From NCBI GenBank assembly GCA_030686995.1, contig CM060707.1, forward strand, positions 87,220,472-87,284,471: DNA of 64,000 nucleotides. The letters run 5' to 3'. The notes under the pieces are model-generated. The model was not told where the DNA came from, ran no database searches, and was given only the letters and a program-made list of their open reading frames with translations. Source of the DNA: Artemisia argyi (lineage: Eukaryota; Streptophyta; Magnoliopsida; Asterales; Asteraceae). Every line of letters begins with the position of its first letter. The stretch's first letter is position 1. This document shows, piece after piece, positions 1 through 13,945 of this stretch. Made by a program: the position numbers and the translations under genes.

Positions 1-1152
1 TAGGGAGAGTAGCCATTCAACAGCTTTTCTGTCAGCAAACATACTTTCTAGAAAAGAACTTGCTACTAAACCCAGTGATTGGATTGAAAGAGTCAATCCT
101 GATAGTAAACTGCCAAACTTTAACACTGGAAGAATTCTAGAGCCTGAAAGTCAGGCTATTAAGGAGTTGCTAGGAGTTACTGATGAACCCAGTCCTACTG
201 AGTCCATCACTGAGTCTAAGTAAGATTCACAATCACCATTCCCTCCACTAAAACAACTTTAGGGAGCAACACCTAGTTCAGACCTTGCACCACCAGTCTA
301 TCAACCTCACTCTCCTAAGGAGAAAACAAATCCAAGAATAACCATCCTGAAGAAACCTACCTCTGTACCTCCTGAAACCTTGCACCACCAGTCTATCAAC
401 CTCACTTTCCTAAGAAAACAAATCCAAGAATAACCATCCTGAAGAAACCTACCTCTGTACCTCCTGAACACCACACACCTTCAGTATCCATAGAAGTAAA
501 ACCTAAAAGCACTGATTCAAAGTTTGATCAGTTAGCTGAACTTGTCAGGAAGTTGAGTTAAAAGATTGAGTCCACTAAGAAACACTCTGACTCAAAATCA
601 AAACCAGCAACTTCCTCAAGTTCCTCTAAACCAAAACCCTCAAACAGACCTTCTGTGAGATGTGAACTTTGTAATCATCCAAACCACTCCACTGATAATT
701 GCTTTAGAATCCTATTTTGCATGATATGCAAACAAGAAGACCACAGGACTTCTGATCACAACTCTCACACTATTTCTCTAAAAGCACAAGGTCCTTACAA
801 AACACAAGGCTATCAGTATGCCTCATCCTCCAAACAAAGACAAAAGGCTAAGCCTTTCTTGCCATGTCCTCACTGTGGGTTCAATGATCATCTTCCTGAT
901 GATTGTATGATGAAAAACTATTGTAACATCTATGGAGACCCCACACATGATGACAAGGGACATGACAAGATCATTCAAGCCAGAAGAAACACCTCTACCT
1001 GCACTTCTCAGTCAACTAAGTCTTCAACTACCATAAAATGTAAAACATGTGGAAGCTCAGTTCACTCTACTTCAGACCATGACTCTTTAGCTAAGTTCAA
1101 AAAGTCCCTGAGGACTAAGCCCACTAGGAGGGGGGATAACAAGAAAAACTAA
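1..1152 (+). pseudogene. gag: Sirevirus A gag, C-terminal part with four zinc knuckles (decayed)
   Basis: Retroelement capsid/nucleocapsid protein that packages the RNA in the virus-like particle. Bases 2 to about 228 read as an open Gag stretch. A ~95-bp direct duplication (283-469) then shifts the frame, and from about 470 the reading continues in the frame used by pol. Four CCHC-type knuckles are visible: C-X2-C-X4-H-X4-C at 661-702 and 865-906, and variants ending in His at 718-759 and 1039-1080. In-frame stops lie at 559 and 1150. The linker is rich in Ser, Lys and Pro. The N-terminal capsid part is outside the window. The multi-knuckle arrangement fits the Asteraceae Sirevirus-like family. 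Confidence 0.85.
283..469 (+). repeat. ~95-bp direct tandem duplication inside gag
   Basis: Two adjacent copies begin with CCTTGCACCACCAGTCTA at 283 and 378. The second copy has small deletions. The unit is not a multiple of three, so the duplication moves gag from the frame used before it to the one used after it. Confidence 0.9.
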
Positions 1153-3815
1153 CCTAGTTTACTATTTGTGCAGAAACACATCAGGGATCCTGCTTGTCAC
1201 CTTGATAGTGGATGCTCAAGAAGTATGACTGGTGTGAAGAGTTATCTACATAAATATGTTGAAGAACCAGGACCCAAAGTAGTATTTGGTGATAACTCAT
1301 CAGCTCCCACTGAAGGTTATGGTTCAGTAAACTGTAATGGAATAGTTTTTACAAGAATAACCTATGTCAATGGTCTCAAGTACAATCTAATAAGTGTGAG
1401 TTAACTATGTGATGCAAAATACATAGTTCAGTTTGATGATAAGAGAGGGACCATCTTCAATGCCAACAAGGAAGTTGTGTTGGTTGCTCCCAGGAAGGAT
1501 GAAGTTTATGTATTAGACATGTCATCCCTTACTCAAAATGGGACTTGCCTTTTCTCTAAGGCAAGTGAGACAATCAATTAGCTTTGGCATAGGAGACTCT
1601 CTCATCTCAATTTCAAAAACATCAACTACCTGGCCAAACTGAATAAAGTTATTGGTCTTCCATCCCTGGTGTATACCAAAGACAAGCCATGTTCTGCTTG
1701 TGAAAAAGGAAAACACCACATGGCATCATTCAAAACCAAACAATCATTCTCTATTAAAAGCTACCTGCATCTTATCCATATGGACTTGTTTTGACCTGTC
1801 AGTCCCATATCCATTCATCATGAGAAGTATACTCTGGTTATTGTGGATGAATACTCAAGATACACTTGGGTTTATTTTCTGGCCAAAAAGAGCCAGGCAA
1901 CTGACATAATCATGTCATTTGTCAGGAACATTGAAAATCAAAATGATGTCAAAGTTAAACAAATTAAAACTGACAATGGCACTGAATTCAAAAACCATGA
2001 TCTTGAGTGTTTCTGTGATGGGAAAGGGATTTCTCATAATTTCACTTCTCCTTATACTCCTGAACAAAATGGAGTAGCTGAAAGGAGAAATAGAACACTC
2101 ATTGAGGCAACAAGGACAATGTTGAATGGCTCAGTCTTCTCAAAACACTTCTGGACTAAGGCAGTCAAAACAGCCTGCTACACTCAAAATAGGTCCATTA
2201 TTGTGAAAAGACACAATAAGACTCCCTATGAGATATTCAAAGGAAGGATCCCTGACATTAGCTAATTTCATGTATTTGGGTGTCCTGTGTTTATTCATAA
2301 TCACAAGGATCACTTGGGTAAATTTGATGCCAAAGCTAATGATGGATACTTCTTGGGATATTCTCTGGTTTCCAAAGCCTACAAGGTGTTTAACACAAGG
2401 AGACAACAAATTGAGGAAACTTATCATATAACAGTTGATGAGAGCACTGAATCCATCAGGTTCTCCAGTTCCTCAGTCGAAGAGATTGGTATTGATGATT
2501 CATCGAGGTATCCTCCTGACGAGTATCTCCCTGAGAATCAAACTTCAACTCAATACCAAGTTTATGCTAAGGTCTCATACTACATCATCCCTCACAATCT
2601 ACCCCAACCAACCATCAGTGAAGTCATTGAAACACAAGTCTCCAATGAGACCACTACCACTGAACCAATTGTTCAGGAACCCTCAAACCAAGTCATTCAC
2701 ACTGAGGTCACTGAAGGCTAAAATCTTGAGTTACCTCAGGTTCCAGTGACTGAACCCACTCCAACAATTCAGGCTTCTACAAGCTCTAATTACTATCCTA
2801 GACCTTAGGATAGCTGGACTAAATCCAAAACAATTGAGCTTGCAAACATCATTGGTGAGCCCACTGAAGGCATGCTTACAAGAAGCATGGCTGCCAAACT
2901 CAAGGCAGCCTCAGCCAATGTTTGTCTCTATGTGGATTTTCTTTCTGACATAGAGCCCAAAAATATTAAAGAAGCTTTAACTTATGAGAGCTGGGTTCAG
3001 GCCATGAGAGAAGAGTTGGAACAATTTGACAGGAATGATGTCATGACCCTTGTTGAATGCCCCAATGGTGTTCTAGTCATTGGAATGAAGTGGGTCTACA
3101 AGAACAAGACTGATGAAAATGGAACAGTCATAAAAAACAAGGCTAGACTTGTTGCAAAAGGATATAACCAACATGAAGGTATTGATTATGAGGAAACCTT
3201 TGCACCTGTTGCTAGAATGGAAGCCATCAGGATCTTCCTAGCCTATGCAACATACATGAACTTTAAAGTTTACCAAATGGATGTAAAAAGTGCATTCCTG
3301 AATGGTAAAATTAAAGAAGATGTCTATGTGTAACAACCTCCTGGCTTTAAAATCAGTGAATTTCCTAACCATGTCTACAAGCTTAACAAAGCCCTTTATG
3401 GACTAAACCAAGCACCAAGGGCATGGTATGAAACACTTTCAGCCTTCCTGATCCAAAACAAGTTTGTCAGAGGAAAGATTGACAACACCCTTTTCATCTA
3501 TAGAAGAAAAGGTGATGTCATCCTTGTCCAAGTGTATGTTGATAACATCATCTTTGGCTCAACAAGTTACAAACTTTGCAAACAGTTTGAGAAACTGATG
3601 ACCACAAAGTTTGAAATGAGCATGATAGGTGAACTCACTTACTTTCTTGGACTTCAAATCAAACAGACTGACAAAGGCATATCCATTTGTCAAGAAAAAT
3701 AGATTAGGAACCTACTGAAGAAGTATGAGCTCTTTGATTACTCTTCAGTGAAAACCCCTATGGTTCCTCCAAAAAACCTTGGTCCTGACCTCACTGGTAA
3801 ATCAGTGAATCAAAC
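1153..3815 (+). pseudogene. pol: Sirevirus A pol: protease, integrase, reverse transcriptase (first part)
   Basis: Polyprotein for replication and integration of the element. In order: protease with the DSG active site (about 1204-1212); integrase zinc domain with H...H...C-X2-C (1588-1713); catalytic core with VIVDEYSRYTW near 1840, TDNGTEF near 1969 and the NGVAERRNR motif near 2068; reverse transcriptase from about 2980 ([28 protein letters not shown]). The catalytic box near 3535 reads YVDN instead of YVDD, so one metal-binding Asp is lost. Everything lies in one frame. It is broken by stops at 1402, 1579, 1792, 2263, 2719, 2806, 3331 and 3700 but by no frameshift. It is interrupted at 3815 by CHR1 and resumes at 12613. 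Confidence 0.93.
3811..3815 (+). repeat. Target-site duplication CAAAC of CHR1 (left)
   Basis: CAAAC directly precedes the LTR start at 3816 and is repeated at 12608-12612 after the right LTR. Removing one copy plus the element restores the RT reading frame (SVNQT then LYRGMIG). Confidence 0.95.
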
Positions 3816-5750
3816 TGTAACAATTCGTATTTTCAGGTTAATTTCTAATCCCAAATTTTTTTTTGCTATTCATTTTTACTATTCACATTTACTATTCACT
3901 CCTGAAATTTTTATTTCATATTCTCGTAAGTTAAACTATTTTAATGATAATCCGAGAATTTGACACTCGTCGGATCATTTCTGCAAAAATCACAAAACCG
4001 TGTCTGAGATTAACTTTTTGGTTTAAACGTCATTCCAGCATCCTGATATGTCCATAAAACATTATAAACAATAGAAATATGATTTTCTCTCATTTTACGA
4101 CAATTCCAAAAGTTTTGGAATTTTACGTTTTCCAGTTCAGCGTTTTACGTGAATTACGCGTTTTAGACCCGCGTTTCCAGTTTTAGCAGCGTTTAAGAAA
4201 CCCGATAGAACTTATCACTCATTAAATATGCTAAGATAGGTTATATTAATAAGTTCTAACATATTTATAAGTTTCATATTTTTAGGATACCCGATTTTAA
4301 GTTTCAGGACTTAACGACTTACCGTTAGCAATTACCGGGACCAAAACTCACTCCGTAACTTAGATAAGACCATGACTACTCATCTAGTCACCCTAGATCA
4401 GCCTTGGCCGACTTAGAGGTGAGGGATTCACCTATTATGTGTCTTGATCTCATGCCTTGTGCCCTAGGATCTATACATGTGTATAAGCTTCCTTTGTAAG
4501 CTTTGATTAGCTTCCTTTGTAAGCTTTGACTAAATCTTGCAACTAACCTCCTCATTGCACCTTCCTAACCTCCTCATCTTCCTATAAACAGCAAGCTCAT
4601 CCTCTTCCTTTTTCATCACCAAAACTGAACACCCTATAATCCCTAGCACCATGATCCTTTGATCTTCAAACTACAAGTTACACTACAAAGTTAAAGGCCT
4701 AGTTATTCTCTACATGAAACTAGTGTTTATTAGGTGATTCCATGGTTGAATTAGGAGCTACACAAGGGTACTAGGGCTGAGCTAAGAAGGTTTTCAAAAG
4801 GATTATAGCAAGGGTTTGCAAGAGTTGTGGTGAAGGGTTTGCAAGCATAGGTTTAGTGTCCTAATCCTTGTTCTTAACTTCCTTTCTTTTAGAAAGCCAA
4901 AAGTTGTAAGCAAACCCTAACATACTTCATGTTAAATATCATATTCATGTTATTTACATATCATGCATGCTATATTTTGTCTTGTGATCATGTCCATGAT
5001 GTATAAAAATGAGTAAAACAAGTTATTGTAAATGATTGTTAAGTTAAGTTATTTAAACAAGTAAACTAGTGACTTTCTTGGTAAAATCTGATCAAAATGG
5101 TAAAATTATGATATTGGACCATTACATATTGTAGTAGAGGACTTAACAAGGAAACCATAGCAATTTGAACCACCTAAAACGAGTACACGAGTCAAAAGTT
5201 ATGACCATTTGAAGTTACCAAAACGAGTACACGAGTACATGCAAAAAGAGGCCCTTCTGGTCCGTTTCACGGAAAAGTTAAAGCACGAAGGTTGTCCGGA
5301 ATCACGTTTTCTTCAAAAACTCAGGAGCACGTCTCCAGAAAACCAATAACGAATGAGATTTTCTTCAGTTTCTTAATAGCTATTATATATATATAAGTCA
5401 CTATATAATTGTTATTGTTTAAAAAGACCAAGAGGTCTAATGACCTAGATTCAAGACCACAACCATGGCTAGAGCCAAGGTTGAGTCTCAAGACCATGGA
5501 ACAATGACCAAAGGTCATGGCAAGGCCATGACTAAATGACCATATAAACTTACTTAGGCGAAAACATGAGCTAAAGAGTTAGCGATAACTTAAATATACA
5601 ATTTGGATCTACTTCATCTAAAGAACCATGAGATCTTACAAGTAATTGTCATACAAGTCTTAAGAAACTTACCCTAATAACAATCTTCATGTAAAAATAA
5701 ACTTTCCTAAGTTTATTCAAAGATTGGGCATGTAACTTTTCGGATCAAAA

Positions 5751-5830
<80 letters not shown>

Positions 5831-6990
5831 CAACTACTACAATAGTAGGGAGCCTCATGTGAGGAGTTCATTAAGTAAGCCGTCGAGATGAGTTGTGGAT
5901 TTACGAATTAAAGTGTCCTGGCTCCTCGAACGTTTACTACATGACTTCTGAATTATGTCGGCCCGAACGGTAGTAAACGATATATAAACTATACATGTTT
6001 CATGAACTATTTCTTTTCAAAGACTTACACTATACTAAGTACTACATCATGGACTAAATGCAAGACATATATAGGCAAATTCTTCGTATTCTTAGACATT
6101 ATTCCAAACCTAAGTTGCAACAATTATTCTAGGTTGCTCGTAGAAGTTCTCACGGCATATCCATCATTCTCATTAAACATCATCCAACTCAAGGTGAGTT
6201 CATAGCCCCACTTTCCATTACTTAATTATTTTACAAACCATTGGGGGGAATACATGCTATTATTTTTCAACCGAACACAATGCTTTTCAATTTTATGCTT
6301 GCCTGATTGTTTTATTATCACTAAGTACCATCCTTGCTAAAACCAATATCCCTTATTATGAACCATCTAATCACTAGTAATAGTGAGCGCGAATATTGTG
6401 AATAGGCCTATTGGGATTGACGAATCCCATTTGTATTGACTAAGTTCAAACAAATGCACTAATATTTGAGATTTAGGTATGTTAGCAAAGTACCTACCGG
6501 GATAACTCCGCCGATTGATATTGGTACCCGTTAACGTTTTGGTGTCATAAGCTTAGTGTATAATACGTTTTATGGGCATATAATAACGTAGCCCATCATT
6601 TTGTTTTCCAACCATGAGTATGAGTCTAATTAACTCATACTACCAACATATTGTGTTCAACCATTAAACAAACTCTATGAATATCACTCAACCTTTGTGT
6701 TGACCTCTTAAGCATGTATTTCAGGTCCATGATGATCAAGGATGGCACGGAAGGGCACGGATATTCAAAATGGCTATAAATTTTATTATCATTCAAAAAC
6801 TCATCTAATGAAATTTGTAAACATGGAACCATCTGGGACCTCATTTTGTAATCTCTGATATTTATATAATTTGAATGATAAATCTTTTAAAATGACTCAA
6901 TTAGAGTTCGTTTTCTATTATTGTGACTATTGTGCCGTCGAGTAACACCCAGTTTGAATTCCGCTGCATCCATGAATTGGGGGTGTTACA
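3816..6990 (+). repeat. CHR1 5' LTR
   Basis: Starts TGTAACAATTCG and ends GGGGGTGTTACA, 3175 bp, and matches 9377-12607 nearly base for base over most of its length. It holds a TATA-like TATAAACA near 4584 (TATAAATA in the other copy) and a (TA)n tract at about 5752-5827. Near 5220-5260 it differs from its partner by a short replaced block. Confidence 0.95.
5752..5827. repeat. (TA)n microsatellite in CHR1 5' LTR
   Basis: An uninterrupted run of about 38 TA units. The equivalent tract in the other LTR (11342-11445) is longer, about 51 units, showing expansion or contraction after insertion. Confidence 0.98.
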
Positions 6991-7010
6991 GATTGGTACT
7001 AGAGCCATGG
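6991..7010 (+). other. CHR1 primer binding site (initiator tRNA-Met type)
   Basis: GATTGGTACTAGAGCCATGG follows the LTR end directly. It matches the TGGTATCAGAGC-type site used by many plant LTR elements with a few substitutions, and fixes the element on the plus strand. Confidence 0.85.
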
Positions 7011-7126
7011 TTATAGAGAAACGAGTCCAATTGAGACCTAAACTATAACTACACTTACAAGCAAAAACATTTTTATAGCCTTCCGCTCTCCATGTCTTCC
7101 ATCTTCCAGACGATTATGGACTTATT

Positions 7127-7433
7127 ATGCATTTTATATTACACAAACATAAGTATATTGATATATGTACCCTTGGCACATTTGAGCATTTTCCTGTAAG
7201 CATGTTATGCTACACAAACATATTAGTATGTTCATATATACCCATTTTAAGCATTTCCCCGTAGACATTTTTATGCTACACAAACATAATTGCATATTGA
7301 TATATGTACCCTTAACATAATTGAGCATTTCCCCGTAAGCATTTTATGCTACATGAACATATATAAGTATATTGATATATACACACTAGGCATTTTACAC
7401 TACACGAACATATATAAGTATATTGATATATAC
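7127..7433. repeat. CHR1 internal tandem repeat, ~70-bp unit, about 5 copies
   Basis: The phrase TACAC[AG]AACATA followed by AGTATATTGATATATRY and CATTTCCCCGTAAGCATTTTA recurs with starts near 7140, 7211, 7278, 7350 and 7402. The last unit is shorter. No coding sense is seen. Confidence 0.85.
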
Positions 7434-7544
7434 ATTCAAGTTATTTTCAATCATTTTATCTAAACATATCTGCGTATGCCTATTCTAGGGCATTTCGGCA
7501 CAACTACATTCTCCCAATCATGTTCCTACTCCAACATTTTATGT

Positions 7545-7725
7545 CCAAGACATTGTAACAAATTGCAATGGTCTTTCATATTTCCCGGACATTGTATGAT
7601 ACAATGGTCTTAATCATTTCTCAAATGTTTTGAGTCACACAATGGTCTAACTTACTTCCTAGACATTGTGAATTGCACAATGGTCTAATCTACTTCCGAG
7701 ACATTGTGATTTGTGCAATGGTCTC
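7545..7725. repeat. CHR1 internal CAATGGTCT repeat
   Basis: Five copies of CAATGGTCT, most of them paired with an upstream ACATTG, at variable spacing of roughly 28-46 bp. ACATTGTG...CACAATGG gives each unit a small inverted symmetry. Confidence 0.75.
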
Positions 7726-9351
7726 TGGAATTATTCCATCACATCATCAATTTCATTTCTTATGATATCAAAAACCCATCACAATCTATCGATTTCTAAA
7801 TAGAATATGAGATTTCTAAAGGACAAACAAATCCATCATCTACAAAAGCTGAAGTTTCTCTACATTCATCGAAGTTTTCTTCTGAAACCTTCATTGTTAA
7901 AAGTTCGTGATCCTGGCCAAGTATGGACTGTTTTAGAACTACTTAAAACTTCCTTTCCACACATATCTACCCGTACTATCTTCTATGCAATGGAATGTGA
8001 AAACATAGGTTACAAGTCTCGTATGGGCGGGACTTGTAACTGAATGGTTTGACATCGCCTTTATTTAGTGGACAGTTTCTCAAAAGCAACGGACATATCA
8101 CAAGTATACCTAATTTAGGTATTTGAAAATTTTATTGAACCTCGGCTAAATATAGACTAGTCACCTATATTTAACCTAGGGACAGTGGAACATAGTCTGA
8201 CTAACTATGTTCGACTTAAAATTTTCAAATACTGAGAATAGTTGTACTAGGGTTATGTTTAGATTGATTTCCTGCTTGAACTCGATAAACCACCAGAATT
8301 CTTTAAACCGATCTAGAGACACGATAGTGTCTTACCACTCAGCAAGATCTTAACACCATATTTGTACTACCTAATTTCATTCTTGAAAGTTTTCATTTAT
8401 GAGATAATCCCAACTACTATCTTGGGATAGTTATCAATTCTTCTCTCTTATCCCTTAGAAGTACTATCCTGTTTAGGTCCTAAGGATACCATTCCGTCAT
8501 AAACCTTTAAAATCTCTTAAGATTTTCAAAGCAAACTCAACATCTATACCTAAGAATATTAATGTTAAGCATACACTACACACTTTTGTTCATCAACATA
8601 TCACATCATTATCTTCACAACCGTTGCAACCACAAGCTCATTAACAGATCTTGATGCACTTTTAAAACTCAAATCATTCTTAGTTACACGACAAACACCC
8701 TCATCAGCTTTACAAGATTGAATATTCATCTTGTACTTTTTGAACACCAGTATCATCTCGTAATACACTACCTTGTAACTCATCGGCTAATTATGAATGT
8801 TGTGTTGGGAATTCTTAAGTAAGATGATTTATAATTATTTGAATGGATTGGGATACCTTTTCATTTAAATAAAGAAATTGTAAATCACCGAACCATAAGT
8901 TTATATTCCCCTATTTACATTGTTTGGGATGCCTCTCTATGTAAATAAAGAATTATAAACAAGTGGGCTTATTTGTATCCGAAATAACATAAGTATGAAG
9001 TCAATAAATACTAGGTACAACAACAGATTACCTACTAGGTTATGATTGCAACTACTATCCCAATTTCTGTTTAATATTCAACTACTATATCAATTTCTAT
9101 TCAACTACTATATCAATTCCTATTAATATTCAACTGCTATATCAATTTCCTTTGATATGTGACTATTATATGAATCTCTATTAATCACTCTTACCCTACC
9201 TTTCCTACATAAAAGTAAGCCTCATCCTACGCCATACACTGAAATGACAAATCAAACTACATCACTGGAAATCCCAGACTCTAGTCCTCATAAGTAACCA
9301 CACCTCTTCATCGACACCACTCCAACATATAACACACATAGAACTTCGGGA
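7726..9351. other. CHR1 internal region without recognisable coding sequence
   Basis: AT-rich sequence, with no retroelement domain visible on either strand. Around 9045-9185 a short CAACTACTATATCAATTTC-like phrase is repeated about four to five times. Confidence 0.7.
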
Positions 9352-9376
9352 CGAAGTTCCCCTAAGGGGTAGAGAC
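9352..9376 (+). other. CHR1 polypurine tract and chromovirus-like 3' end
   Basis: GGGACGAAG...CCTAAGGGGTAGAGAC directly precedes the 3' LTR. This is the usual place for the plus-strand primer. Confidence 0.7.
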
Positions 9377-12607
<3,231 letters not shown>

Positions 12608-13285
12608 CAAACCCTTTACAGAGGAATGATAGGGTCACTGATGTACTTACTTGCCTCAAGGCCTGACATCCAATTCTCAGTCTGCCTTTGTGCTAGATAT
12701 CAGTCTAAACCAAAAGAGTCTCATCTTACTGCTGTAAAGAGAATCATCATATACCTGAAAGGTACACCTAACCTTGGTTTGTATTACCCCAAATGTTCAG
12801 GGTTTGATCTCAAGGGATACACTGATTCAGACTATGCAGGCTGTAATATGGATAAAAAAAAGTACTTCGGGATCCTGCCAATTCCTTGGTAGCAAACTTG
12901 TGTTTTGGAGTACAAAGAAACAACAGTCAGTGGCCATGTCCTCACCTGAAGCTGAATATGTGGCTGCTGCAGGGTGTTGTGCAATTGTACTTTGGATGAA
13001 GAGCCAACTGAGTGACTATGGCATTCAGTACAAGATGATACCCATCTTTTGTGACAACACCAGTGCTATAGCCATCTCCAATAACCCAATGCTTCATCAA
13101 AGAACCAAACACATTGACATAAGGTACCATTTCATCAGGAACTACATCATGAATGGAGAATTGAATTACATTTCATCCCCACAGAGTATCAGTTAGCTGA
13201 TATCTTTACCAAACCCTTGGGTGAACCCACTTTCACCAGACTAAAAGCTGACTTGGGCATGTTGGATATTGAATCAGGCAACTGA
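12608..13285 (+). pseudogene. pol: Sirevirus A pol: end of reverse transcriptase and RNase H
   Basis: Continuation of the pol frame cut at 3815. It reads GMIGSLMYLLASRPDIQFSV, the usual RT-RNase H connection. RNase H acidic residues are visible in YTDSDYAG (about 12820), SSPEAEYVAAAG (about 12945) and FCDNTSAIA (about 13050). Frame changes occur near 12860 and near 13185, after which ADIFTKPL and a stop at 13283-13285 end the polyprotein. The active-site pattern is kept, but the frameshifts make it non-functional. Confidence 0.92.
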
Positions 13286-13702
13286 TTAAAATTATTCCAA
13301 CCTGATGTAAATTCTCTTAGGTCCCTGAATAAACCCATTTCTCAATGATATACACCTCATCACTGATCATCAACACACTGAATGATAATTCATTCATGGG
13401 GCTCAGGATATCATATGGCATTGAATACCCTAACTGAATGCTCTAAGTACTTAGTTAGTAAATATCACAAGTAGGTAACTGATTCCTATTTAATATAGGA
13501 ATATATGTTGTTTACACAACTGGCATCCACATCTTGGGCCCCTACACCTACCTCACCAAAACCACTGAGCATTAAATGCTCTCACACACACAAATACTTA
13601 TGTGATGACATCACTCTGAAAAAGCATCTTTTGTAGAGCCACGCAACTGTTCATCTAATCATGTTGCGAGAAAAATGGGGTAATGGGAATCGTGCATATT
13701 AA
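13286..13702 (+). other. Sirevirus A spacer between pol and accessory ORF
   Basis: About 420 bases without a reading frame. It contains several CACTGA/TCACTGA phrases, also frequent in the 3' part and LTR of the same element. Confidence 0.6.
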
Positions 13703-13799
13703 TGCGGATATCAAACACACTTTATAACATCATTTTGAATTAATAATAAAACTGTTTGATATCCGCAACATCATAACCCTAATTCATTCCCTATAAATA
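13703..13799 (+). promoter_or_regulatory. Putative internal promoter of the Sirevirus A accessory ORF
   Basis: A perfect 14-bp inverted repeat, TGCGGATATCAAAC at 13703-13716 and GTTTGATATCCGCA at 13754-13767, is followed 24 bp later by CTATAAATACC (TATAAATA at 13792-13799). The ATG of the accessory ORF is at 13946, leaving room for a 5' leader of about 120 bases. The element's own LTR has a comparable arrangement (inverted GGGAAAGTTT/AAACTTTCCC upstream of TATAAATA). Promoter activity is inferred, not shown. Confidence 0.6.
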
Positions 13800-13945
13800 C
13801 CACCACAAAGATAAACACACACACGCTTTTATAATTTAACAAAACTCTTGCAAAATTTATTCAAGAACAAATTTGTTTTCAAAACTGTGTGTGTTTCATC
13901 TTTGATTAATACCTTTTTTCTCAAAACCAGACCATTTCTCTCACA

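Noticed and set aside
470..3815. Reassigned stop codons (TAA/TAG read as Gln)
   Set aside because: The host gene SUVH uses an ordinary TAG stop with standard code, TGA stops also occur in pol, and other elements show frameshifts. Decay by C-to-T change explains the pattern.
6002..6205. 67-codon frame repeated at 11619-11822
   Set aside because: Same position in both CHR1 LTRs; no domain, and its recurrence is explained by the LTR duplication.
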